Shown here: positions 1 through 6,116 of the stretch, piece by piece
Position numbering within the stretch: position 1 is the first letter of the stretch
Layout: each line of letters begins with the position of its first letter
NCBI GenBank assembly: GCA_050010255.1
Contig: JBEKLJ010000130.1
Coordinates: forward strand, 1-10,133
Length of the DNA stretch: 10,133 nt
Direction: 5' to 3'
Source of the DNA: JBEKLJ01 sp050010255
Lineage (GTDB): Bacteria; Acidobacteriota; Terriglobia; Bryobacterales; Bryobacteraceae
Notes under the pieces: model-generated
Database searches by the model: none
Seen by the model: the letters and a program-made list of their open reading frames with translations, nothing else
What the model was told of the DNA's origin: nothing
Position numbers and translations under genes: made by a program

Positions 1-177
1 CCCGCTTTTCTCACCACGACCGTGGCGAGGCGCGATGAGAGGGCCGCAGATACAAGGCGCGCGACGGCCGGCGCCCGGAGGCGTACTTGAACAGTACGTC
101 GAGGACGCCGGCCGAGCGCAACACAGTAGATGCGGCTCTATCGCGCGCCGCAGCCGGTTGTTGGTGAGAAATGCGGG
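1..177. repeat. Large imperfect palindrome (intergenic repeat-like element)
   Basis: Bases 1-16 match the reverse complement of 162-177 at 15 of 16 positions. Further paired blocks lie nested inside: 31-36 with 140-145, 44-48 with 131-135, 65-73 with 106-114 (9 bp perfect) and 83-87 with 93-97, closing on a five-base loop at 88-92. The whole stretch could fold into one long, bulged hairpin centred near base 90. It begins at the window edge, so the true left end may lie outside. I see no protein gene in it. The form resembles palindromic intergenic repeats (REP/BIME or MITE type); a structured RNA or the end of an upstream transcript are alternatives. The pairing is seen directly; the class is inference. 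Confidence 0.7.
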
Positions 178-315
178 CGGGCCCGAGCCCTGAGGGTTCC
201 GGGCGGGGCCAGTTGCCGAGCGCGCCGCCGCGGTGCTACGTTCAATTCCGACCGCACGCCTCCGGCGCTCCCGCCGCGCTGGGCGGCCGGTCACCTGAGA
301 ATCCCCTGAGGTGAG
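178..315. other. Upstream region of the glycosidase-like gene
   Basis: A non-coding leader between the palindrome and the first gene. It holds a small hairpin at 181-204 (GCCCG paired with CGGGC, then GCCC with GGGT around a TGA loop). A weak promoter-like pair is TTGCCG at 213-218 and TACGTT at 237-242, with an 18-base spacer, but it is too poor to call. At 291-296 and 309-314 the sequences TCACCT and AGGTGA are complementary, and the second is the putative ribosome binding site of the gene at 316. The hairpin at 181-204 could also terminate a gene lying to the left of the window. Confidence 0.4.
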
Positions 316-1884
316 ATGACCAATCGGCGACAGTTTCTCGCAGCGGCGGCCGCCTCCGTCCTTGGCTCCGGGCCTGAAGCGGCGGCAGCGCAGCAGCCGC
401 GCGCCGCCACCGCGGAGCCTTTCTTCCGGGTTGACGAGGCCAGGCTGCAAGCCAAGTACGACGCGGCGCTGGCGGCGCTCAAGGCGAACACCATCCGCAT
501 CAACCGCTTCAGCGAGCCGGTGCTGATCGAGGGCGGCCCGTATCCGGGCGTGTGGCTGGAGTGCGCGCCGCTGGAAGGGCTGGTCTACGGCCTCATCAGC
601 CAGCCGGTGGCCATCGCCAATCACGGCATCTTCTTCGATTTTCAGCGCGAGGACGGTTATCTTCCTTGCTCGGTGAAGCCGACGACGGTGGGCAGTGCGC
701 AGATCCAGATGGTGGTGCCGATCGCGGCCACGGCCTGGGAGCTATACCAATCGACCCGCGACCGCGAGTTCCTGGCAACCGCCTATCGTGCCTGCTCGCG
801 CTGGGACGACTGGCTGGTGCGCTACCGCAACACTCGCGGCCTGGGGCTGTGCGAAGCGTTCTGCGAGTACGACACCGGCCACGACAACAGCCCCCGGTTC
901 AAGGGCGTGCCCAAGCGGTGCCCCAACGGCGACGCCCGCATCTGCCCCAAGGTCGACGGCCTGCCCTACTGCGCGCCGGATCTCTCGGCCACTGTTTACG
1001 GCGGGCGGATGGCGCTGGCCCGCATGGCTCGCCAGCTCGGCCAGGCCGGCGAGGAGGCGCGCTGGCTGGAGGCGGCCACGCGCATCCAGATGGCGATCAG
1101 GGACCGGCTCTACGACCCGCGGGACGCCTGCTTCTACGATCTCGATTCCAACGGGCGCTTCGTGCGCATCCGCGGCGACGTGCTCACGCGCGTTCTGGGC
1201 GAGCACGTCGTCAGCCCGGAGCTGTTTGAGGCCATCTACCGCAGGCATATCCACAACCCCGCGGAGTTCTGGGCGCCGTACCCGCTGCCCTCTATCGCGA
1301 TGGACGACCCGGCCTTCGTACGGCCGATCCCGAGGAACTCCTGGGGCGGCGCTTCGCAGGCGCTGACGGCGCTGCGGGCGCCCCGCTGGATGGAGCACTA
1401 CGGCAAGCCTGCCGGCCTGGCCCACATGATGCACCAGTGGGTGAAGGCCATCACGGCCGCGCCGGAGTTTCTACAGCAGCTCGATCCCGTCACCGGCCAA
1501 TTCACGCCCGACCCGGGACCCTACTCGCCGGCGTGTCTAGTGATGATGGACTTCTGCTGGCGGCTCTACGGCGCGCGGTGGGAGGGCGCAACCCTGGAGT
1601 GGAACTGCCGCCTGCCGGAGGGCGCCTCGAGCGTCCACAGCGCCGTCGCGACCGTGCGCGGAATCGCCGAGCTGAAGACCTCCAGAAACGCCTCGGAGCT
1701 GAGGCTCGACGGCCGGGCGGTGCTGCGCGTGCGCGGCACGGTGCGCGTCCTCACCGATGCCGCCGGAAAGCCGTTGAAGCTGGTGGGGACCGAGCCGGCG
1801 GTGGTCGAAATTGGCGTGCGCTGGCCGCGCGGGCGCACTTCCTCGTTCCGCGTCCCCCCGGACACGGCCATCCCGATCGCCTGA
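316..1884 (+). CDS. Tat-exported (alpha/alpha)6-barrel glycosidase-like protein (GH63/MGH1-like)
   Basis: The 522-residue product starts with a Tat-type signal: NRRQFL at residues 3-8, then an alanine-rich core ending near AAAAQQ at 22-27, so it should act outside the cytoplasmic membrane. The body (about 35-420) looks like a six-hairpin glycosidase barrel. The segment YDTGHDNSPR at 185-194 resembles the D-x-G-x-DNSP acidic loop of mannosylglycerate-hydrolase-like GH63 enzymes, and a Tyr-Gly-Gly-Arg helix (228-231) and NSWGG (341-345) fit barrel repeats. A cysteine-rich loop follows (C202, C210, C219; also C179 and C183). Residues 425-522 look like a small beta domain. Near 384-394 the expected Glu of the E-Y-Y-x-P-x-T-G motif appears to be Gln (QQLDPVTG), so activity is uncertain. 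The start is supported by the Tat motif and by GAGGTG just before the ATG. The substrate is unknown. Confidence 0.75.
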   Translation: MTNRRQFLAAAAASVLGSGPEAAAAQQPRAATAEPFFRVDEARLQAKYDAALAALKANTIRINRFSEPVLIEGGPYPGVWLECAPLEGLVYGLISQPVAIANHGIFFDFQREDGYLPCSVKPTTVGSAQIQMVVPIAATAWELYQSTRDREFLATAYRACSRWDDWLVRYRNTRGLGLCEAFCEYDTGHDNSPRFKGVPKRCPNGDARICPKVDGLPYCAPDLSATVYGGRMALARMARQLGQAGEEARWLEAATRIQMAIRDRLYDPRDACFYDLDSNGRFVRIRGDVLTRVLGEHVVSPELFEAIYRRHIHNPAEFWAPYPLPSIAMDDPAFVRPIPRNSWGGASQALTALRAPRWMEHYGKPAGLAHMMHQWVKAITAAPEFLQQLDPVTGQFTPDPGPYSPACLVMMDFCWRLYGARWEGATLEWNCRLPEGASSVHSAVATVRGIAELKTSRNASELRLDGRAVLRVRGTVRVLTDAAGKPLKLVGTEPAVVEIGVRWPRGRTSSFRVPPDTAIPIA

Positions 1885-1913
1885 GACGGCTACGACTGCG
1901 GCTTTGACTACGG
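1885..1913. other. Very short convergent spacer without a terminator hairpin
   Basis: Only 29 bases separate the stop codons of the glycosidase-like gene and the ATP-grasp gene. I see no stable inverted repeat in it, so the two transcripts probably overlap at their 3' ends or rely on factor-dependent termination. Confidence 0.6.
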
Positions 1914-3269
1914 TTACGCCTTCGGTTCCAGCAGAAACGTCGGCGCCAGGCCGGTGATCGTCGAGAAGCCGCCATTGCCGGCCGTGAGCCAGCTCGAGCA
2001 GCCCTGGACCTTGCCCAGGTAAGCGTGCGGCTGCAGGTCCACCTGCATCTGGTGGATTTCCAGTTCGCCGTAGCGCAGCAGCGGGAAGGGGGCGGACATC
2101 GCCCCCACGCGCTCCTGCGCGACGTATGGAACCCGCAGCGCGCGCCTCACCGCACGGTCCCAGGCGGCGGCGTCGGACTCCCAGCCGCGGATCGAGTGCC
2201 CCTCGCCGGCGTCATCGTTGGGCTTCAGCACCAGCTTCTCGCGGTTCTTCAGGATGAACTCCGGCAGGTCGATGGTCTGGTCGCGCCAAACCGTCTTGCC
2301 CGCCGTCACCACGCGCGTCCAGGGGATGTACTGCTGGATGGCTTTCCGCTCGCCGGCCGGGAAGCCCGCCGTAATCGACTCGTCGGTCAGCAGATCGAAG
2401 ATGGCCTTCTTCTGCGCTAGCTCGGAGCGGAAACTGTTGACGATGCACACTGCGCCGTCACGGTAGGCGCGCACCAGCGGGTGGGACAGGTCGTAACGCA
2501 GCAGGAATTCCTGGACCCTCAGCCGACGGTAGACCAGGTCCAGCGCGAAGTCGCCGCGGCGCAGCACACCACCGCGGTATTCGAGCTGGTCGGGCGAGAC
2601 GATCTCCGTCGCATAGCCCTCGGCGCGGAAGTGCTCGCGCAGCAAGACATACTCGCCCTCCTCGGCCACCTGGAACGGCTGGCGGAACTCGAGAATGGCC
2701 AGGTTCGGCTGCTTCTTTCCGCCGAATTGTTTGTAGGCCTTCAGCAGCGCGTTCAGGAGGTGCTTCTTCCCGCCCAATTTGTGCAGCGAGTAGCGCTTGC
2801 GGAAGGCCTTCATCGGCGGGCAATCGTAGAAGATATCCGCCAGCGCTTCGCCACAGGCGACCCCGACCGGCGTGTCGGCGGCGTACTCGACAAAGTGCAT
2901 CGAGCCGTTGTTCAGGTGCGTGTCCAGCAGCGACGTAACTGCAAGAAACGGATAGCCTGGGTCGATCGAGGCCAGCATCTTCTCGGCCGGCAGCAGCTCC
3001 ATGCGCGCCAGCAGGGCCGGATCGCCGAGCGCCATCTGCTTGACGCGGTTGATGGCGGAAAACAGAGACTCGGCCGCACGCACCAGCGAGCCGTATTGCC
3101 GGCGAGTGATGAAGTTGGGGCGCAAAAAGGGGCACAGCAGCCGCCCGCCTTGGGTCAGGTGCTCGGCCTGCATGCGCGTGGCGAGGGCATCGGCCCAACC
3201 AAGATCCTTGTACGGGTCGCTTTCGAGCAGCCTCTGGTAGCGGGCGACCGCCTCGGCTAACTGATTCAT
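1914..3269 (-). CDS. Circularly permuted ATP-grasp-like ligase, substrate unknown
   Basis: This 451-residue cytoplasmic protein has no signal or membrane segment. Its motifs follow the order seen in circularly permuted ATP-grasp proteins (glutathionylspermidine-synthase-like pre-ATP-grasp families). FVEYAADTPVG at 126-136 resembles the acidic 'E-x-N-A-D-x-P-x-G' motif, DLVYRRL lies at 244-250, a VNSF...KKAIFDLL stretch at 277-294 resembles the 'N-x-x-x-S...NK-A-x-x-x-L' helix, and the ATP-binding lysine strand LVLKPNDDAGEGHS spans 346-359. The acidic YVAQERV lies at 382-388, and a final glycine-rich segment, GKVQGCSS to GNGG, at 419-434. Such proteins form amide or peptide-like bonds using ATP. 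The usual alpha-E or transglutaminase-like partner genes of the related actinobacterial type are not beside it. An in-frame TGA lies only ten codons upstream, so the start cannot extend past the ATG at 3269. No clear Shine-Dalgarno is seen, and the start codon sits inside a hairpin (3267-3295). Family call moderate; substrate unknown. Confidence 0.72.
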   Translation of the reverse strand: MNQLAEAVARYQRLLESDPYKDLGWADALATRMQAEHLTQGGRLLCPFLRPNFITRRQYGSLVRAAESLFSAINRVKQMALGDPALLARMELLPAEKMLASIDPGYPFLAVTSLLDTHLNNGSMHFVEYAADTPVGVACGEALADIFYDCPPMKAFRKRYSLHKLGGKKHLLNALLKAYKQFGGKKQPNLAILEFRQPFQVAEEGEYVLLREHFRAEGYATEIVSPDQLEYRGGVLRRGDFALDLVYRRLRVQEFLLRYDLSHPLVRAYRDGAVCIVNSFRSELAQKKAIFDLLTDESITAGFPAGERKAIQQYIPWTRVVTAGKTVWRDQTIDLPEFILKNREKLVLKPNDDAGEGHSIRGWESDAAAWDRAVRRALRVPYVAQERVGAMSAPFPLLRYGELEIHQMQVDLQPHAYLGKVQGCSSWLTAGNGGFSTITGLAPTFLLEPKA

Positions 3270-3295
3270 ACTGATTGACTTCTATCTTCAGTATG
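3267..3295 (-). promoter_or_regulatory. Hairpin burying the start codon of the ATP-grasp gene
   Basis: CATACTGA at 3267-3274 and TCAGTATG at 3288-3295 form a perfect 8-bp inverted repeat around a 13-base loop. In the minus-strand mRNA the last arm ends in the AUG start codon of the gene at 3269, so the stem would pair the start codon. It could limit translation, or instead be a DNA operator read by a dimeric regulator. The pairing is seen directly; the role is inference. Confidence 0.5.
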
Positions 3296-3308
3296 TCACA
3301 CCGGCCTG

Positions 3309-3327
3309 CTGAAACGAAACATTTCAG
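3309..3327. promoter_or_regulatory. Inverted repeat CTGAAA-N7-TTTCAG, candidate operator
   Basis: Two perfect 6-base arms separated by seven bases lie 40-58 bases upstream of the ATP-grasp start, between its coding region and the AT-rich patch. The 19-base size suits a site for a dimeric helix-turn-helix regulator; a small RNA hairpin in the 5' leader is the other reading. No regulator gene is nearby. Confidence 0.35.
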
Positions 3328-3333
3328 GTGCGG

Positions 3334-3375
3334 CATTTCATCATAAATAGCTAGAAATAAAGAAGATATTTAGGA
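3334..3375. promoter_or_regulatory. AT-rich patch in divergent spacer, probable promoter area
   Basis: Only 10 of these 42 bases are G or C, in strong contrast to the GC-rich surroundings. The patch lies between the divergent starts at 3269 and 3470. On the minus strand, TATGAT (about 3336-3341) could be a -10 box for the ATP-grasp gene, but no good -35 hexamer sits at 16-18 bases. On the plus strand several TA-rich hexamers occur about 100 bases before the S46 gene. ATTTC at 3335-3339 also pairs with GAAAT at 3354-3358. Low melting stability fits promoter opening; exact start sites cannot be assigned by eye. Confidence 0.4.
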
Positions 3376-3469
3376 TCAGAGACGCGGCCGGGAAAGCCCC
3401 GGGCGGGACGGGCCGGTCTCGGGCGCCCCCCTGCAGCCGCGCCGGGACTCACGCTAGAGTGGAAGTGTC

Positions 3470-5536
3470 ATGCGACAGCGAATGGCTTTGCTGGTGATGG
3501 TTACGGCGGCCGCGGTCCTCCCCGGATTGCGCGCCGACGAAGGTTTGTGGCTGTTCAACCGGTTCCCGAAGGAACTCGTGCAGAAGAAGTATGGCTTTGA
3601 GGTGACGGACGCGTGGCTCGACCACCTGCGGCTGGCCTCGGTGCGGTTCAACAACGGCGGCTCGGCTTCGTTCGTCTCGCCTGGGGGCTTGCTGTTCACC
3701 AACCACCACGTAGGTTTGGACTGCATCCAGAAGCTGAGCTCGGCCGACCACGACTACGTGGCGAACGGCTTCTATGCGCGCACCCAGGACGAGGAGCGTG
3801 CCTGCCCGGACCTGGAGGTCAACGTGCTCCTACGGATGGAGGACGTCACCCGGCAGGTCCAAGGGGCGGCCAAGCCGGAGGCGGCCCCGGCCGAGGCGAA
3901 CCGTCAGCGCAAGGCCGAGATGTCGCGCCTGGAGAAGGAGTGTACGGGCCGCACCGGCAACCGCTGCGAGGTGGTGACGTTGTACTCCGGCGGGGCGTAT
4001 CACCTGTACGAGTACAAGAAGTACACCGATGTGCGGCTGGTCTTCGCTCCAGAGCTGGGCATCGCCCAGTTCGGCGGCGACCCGGACAACTTCACCTACC
4101 CGCGCTACTGCCTGGACTTCTCGTTTTTCCGCGCTTACGAGAACGGCCGGCCGGCGGAGGTCAAGGAATGGCTGCGGTGGAGCAGGGAGGGGGCCAGGGA
4201 CGGCGAGCTGACGTTCGCTTCGGGGCATCCGGGCACCACTGGCCGGCTCGCCACCTACGCCGAGCTGGAATTCTTCCGCGACCAGTCCTATCCGCTGGTC
4301 CAGGAGCGGCTGGCCGGGCTGATCCGCGCGCTGGAAGCCTACAGCGCCCAGAGCGCGGAGAACCGGCGCGTGGCCCAGGACAACCTCTGGTCGAAGCAGA
4401 ACAGCTACAAGGCCTACACCGGGTTCCTGGCGGGCCTGCGCGATCCGGAGCTGATGCGGGAGAAGCGATCGAGCGAGGCCGCGTTGCGCGCCGCGCTGGC
4501 TCGCGATCCGGCCAAAGAGAAGGAATTCGGCGGGGTGTGGGACGAGGTGGCCGCGGCCTACCGGCAGTACCGCGGGTCTTACCACCCCTACCTGATGCTG
4601 GAGCGCAATGCCGCCATCGGCTCGGCCCTGTTCGCGATCGCGCGCGATGTGCTGCGCTACGCCGAGGAGACCGGCAAGCCCAACGGCCAGCGCCTGCGGG
4701 AGTACGCCGCCGCAAACCTGTCCGACATCGAGCAGGAGATGTACTCACCCGCGCCGCTCTCCGACTCGATGGAGATCGCGGTCCTCACGGAGTACTTCGC
4801 GTCGCTGCGGCGCTACTTGGGCGATGCTGACCCGGCCGTGAACGCCGTACTGGACGGCCGAACGCCCGAGGAAGCCGCGCGCGTCTACGTGACCACGAGC
4901 AAGCTGAAGGACGTGGCCGAGCGCAGGCGACTGGCGCGCGACGCCGAGGCGGTCCGGACCTCCGAAGACGGGATGATCCGTCTGGCGCGGCTGATCGACG
5001 GCCCGGCGCGGCGCTACCGGAAGCAATACGAGGACCAGGTGGAAGCCGTGCTGACCCCGAGCAAGCGTCGGATCGCCCAGGCCCGGTTTGCCGTGTACGG
5101 CGCCAGCGAATACCCCGATGCGACCTTCACGCTGCGGCTCACCTACGCGCCGGTGATCGGATACAAGAATCAATCCGGCCAGAGCGTGCCGTGGGCGACC
5201 ACGTTCGAGGGCCTCTACCAGCGCGCCACCGGCCAGTATCCCTACAACCTGCCGCCGCGCTGGCTCAAGGCGAAATCCGCGCTGAACCTCTCGACCCCGT
5301 TCGACTTCGTAACCACCGCCGACACCCACGGCGGCAACTCGGGCAGCCCGACGGTGAACCGCGCGGGCGAGATCGTCGGCATCGTGTTTGACGGCAACCT
5401 GGAGGGCCTGCCGCTCCGGTTTGTCTACAGCGAGGTGCAGGCGCGGTCGGTGCACGTGGCCAGCCAGGGCATCGTCGAGGCGCTGCGGAAGCTCTACCAC
5501 GCCGAGCGCGTGCTCAAAGAGATCGGGATGGAGTAA
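3470..5536 (+). CDS. S46 family dipeptidyl-peptidase (DPP7-like), secreted
   Basis: This 688-residue serine exopeptidase removes dipeptides from the N-terminus of peptides, in the periplasm or outer envelope. It has a Sec-type signal: basic MRQR, a hydrophobic core at 5-20, and likely cleavage near RA|DE at 22-23. The mature start ADEGLWLFN is typical of S46. The chymotrypsin-like triad can be read as H80 in TNHHVG (77-82), D216 in RYCLDF, and S624 in GGNSGSP. FGGDPDNFTYPRY at 201-213 matches the family's N-terminus-binding motif, and D641 matches the Asp that holds the substrate amino group. Eighteen residues after the catalytic Ser is G642 (FDGN), the position where DPP11 has Arg for acidic P1 residues and DPP7 has Gly. 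A DPP7-like preference for hydrophobic P1 is therefore inferred. Length and ends are normal for the family. GGAAG at 3461-3465 is a fair ribosome binding site for the ATG at 3470. Confidence 0.93.
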   Translation: MRQRMALLVMVTAAAVLPGLRADEGLWLFNRFPKELVQKKYGFEVTDAWLDHLRLASVRFNNGGSASFVSPGGLLFTNHHVGLDCIQKLSSADHDYVANGFYARTQDEERACPDLEVNVLLRMEDVTRQVQGAAKPEAAPAEANRQRKAEMSRLEKECTGRTGNRCEVVTLYSGGAYHLYEYKKYTDVRLVFAPELGIAQFGGDPDNFTYPRYCLDFSFFRAYENGRPAEVKEWLRWSREGARDGELTFASGHPGTTGRLATYAELEFFRDQSYPLVQERLAGLIRALEAYSAQSAENRRVAQDNLWSKQNSYKAYTGFLAGLRDPELMREKRSSEAALRAALARDPAKEKEFGGVWDEVAAAYRQYRGSYHPYLMLERNAAIGSALFAIARDVLRYAEETGKPNGQRLREYAAANLSDIEQEMYSPAPLSDSMEIAVLTEYFASLRRYLGDADPAVNAVLDGRTPEEAARVYVTTSKLKDVAERRRLARDAEAVRTSEDGMIRLARLIDGPARRYRKQYEDQVEAVLTPSKRRIAQARFAVYGASEYPDATFTLRLTYAPVIGYKNQSGQSVPWATTFEGLYQRATGQYPYNLPPRWLKAKSALNLSTPFDFVTTADTHGGNSGSPTVNRAGEIVGIVFDGNLEGLPLRFVYSEVQARSVHVASQGIVEALRKLYHAERVLKEIGME

Positions 5537-5553
5537 CGGCTGGCTGACCCACG

Positions 5554-5585
5554 CGGCACGCCTCTGCGCCGCAGGCGCCGTGCCG
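5554..5585. terminator. Hairpin between convergent genes, candidate bidirectional terminator
   Basis: CGGCACG at 5554-5560 pairs perfectly with CGTGCCG at 5579-5585, and CTGC/GCAG extends the stem inside after a bulge. It begins 17 bases after the S46 stop and lies beyond the stop of the small gene on the other strand. No T-run follows on either side, so intrinsic termination is not certain. Confidence 0.45.
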
Positions 5586-5589
5586 GGCG

Positions 5590-5601
5590 GCTAGCGCTAG
5601 C
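5590..5601. repeat. 12-bp perfect palindrome GCTAGCGCTAGC
   Basis: A perfect 12-base palindrome sits just before the stop codon (5606-5608) of the small minus-strand gene, and its TAGCGC core recurs at 5607-5612. It could be a protein-binding site or part of the termination structure between the convergent genes. No function is assigned. Confidence 0.4.
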
Positions 5602-5605
5602 GCGG

Positions 5606-5920
5606 TTAGCGCGTTCCCGGCCGAGGCCTGGCGCCCTTGGGCTGGTAAGGCGCTCGCAACTTGGAAAGGCGCTGGAGCTTCCGCAAGTGCTCTGGCGAAC
5701 TGGCTTGCGAGTGTTTCTCGTCGAGCCTGGACGGTGGCGCCGGCTCCCGCATCAGCGCCGGGTCCGGTTTGGCGGTCTGTCCGTTGGCCGGCGGGGTCCG
5801 GAACTTCCGCGGCACGGCTTTCACCTTCGGAGCGCTCCGGGCCGGGGGCGGCACGGCCCGTTCCTCGCCCTCCAGCCAGTCGCTAACGAGGTTTCTCTTG
5901 TACTTCTCCAGATTCGCCAT
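5606..5920 (-). CDS. Small proline-rich basic protein, hypothetical
   Basis: I do not recognise this 104-residue protein. It opens with a short possibly helical segment (ANLEKYKRNLVSDWLEGEE, 2-20). A long, probably disordered stretch follows (about 22-76) with many Pro, Ala, Lys and Arg, and then a basic, possibly helical segment (HLRKLQRLSKLRAPY, 78-92). Prolines number 17 of 104. There is no signal peptide or membrane segment, so it is likely cytoplasmic and could bind nucleic acid or a partner protein, but that is a guess. It is more credible than the overlapping plus-strand frames because AGGAGG (5930-5935) lies nine bases before its ATG and a promoter-like pair lies upstream (5982-6010). 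It is convergent with the S46 gene and divergent from the NIPSNAP gene, so it is transcribed alone. Confidence 0.65.
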   Translation of the reverse strand: MANLEKYKRNLVSDWLEGEERAVPPPARSAPKVKAVPRKFRTPPANGQTAKPDPALMREPAPPSRLDEKHSQASSPEHLRKLQRLSKLRAPYQPKGARPRPGTR

Positions 5921-5929
5921 TCGGCCAGC

Positions 5930-5935
5930 CCTCCT
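5930..5935 (-). promoter_or_regulatory. Strong Shine-Dalgarno of the small proline-rich gene
   Basis: The minus strand reads AGGAGG nine bases before the ATG at 5920. It is the best ribosome binding site in the window and settles which strand and frame are coding here. Confidence 0.7.
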
Positions 5936-5981
5936 GTCAACGACGATTCACGAGGAGCCATCGAACGCCATCTCTGGTTCG

Positions 5982-6010
5982 ATTCTAGGCCGGAACACCG
6001 AATCGCACAA
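5982..6010 (-). promoter_or_regulatory. Sigma70-like promoter, TTGTGC-N17-TAGAAT
   Basis: On the minus strand a -35-like TTGTGC (6005-6010) and a -10-like TAGAAT (5982-5987) are separated by exactly 17 bases. Transcription would start near 5975 and give a leader of about 55 bases before the small gene at 5920. Hexamers and spacing fit a housekeeping promoter; there is no experimental support. Confidence 0.45.
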
Positions 6011-6105
6011 GCCAGAAACCGCATTTCCGCGCAGCGGATGTAATCCAGACGTAATACAAAACCGGGCCAGCGCGACAGGGTGCAGACCCGCCAGGTAGGA
6101 TGTTC

Positions 6106-6111
6106 TATACA
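6106..6111 (+). promoter_or_regulatory. Possible -10 box TATACA for a leaderless NIPSNAP transcript
   Basis: TATACA ends five bases before the ATG at 6117, so a transcript from it would start at or next to the start codon. No Shine-Dalgarno lies at a normal distance (a GGTAGGA at 6094-6100 is too far), which fits leaderless translation. No clear -35 element is present. Confidence 0.3.
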
Positions 6112-6116
6112 ACCCT

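Noticed and set aside
742..1434. A 230-codon minus-strand frame antisense to the glycosidase-like gene
   Set aside because: Composition-driven antisense frame without domain similarity; the plus-strand gene has a signal peptide and conserved barrel motifs.
2481..3260. A 259-codon plus-strand frame antisense to the ATP-grasp gene
   Set aside because: No recognisable domain or ribosome binding site; the opposite strand has ordered ATP-grasp motifs.
3613..4830. A 405-codon plus-strand frame inside the S46 peptidase
   Set aside because: The S46 frame has the catalytic triad and full family length; this frame is a low-complexity shadow.
5661..6098. Plus-strand frames overlapping the small proline-rich gene
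   Set aside because: They lack a good ribosome binding site and cross the promoter area, whereas the minus-strand gene has AGGAGG and a -35/-10 pair.
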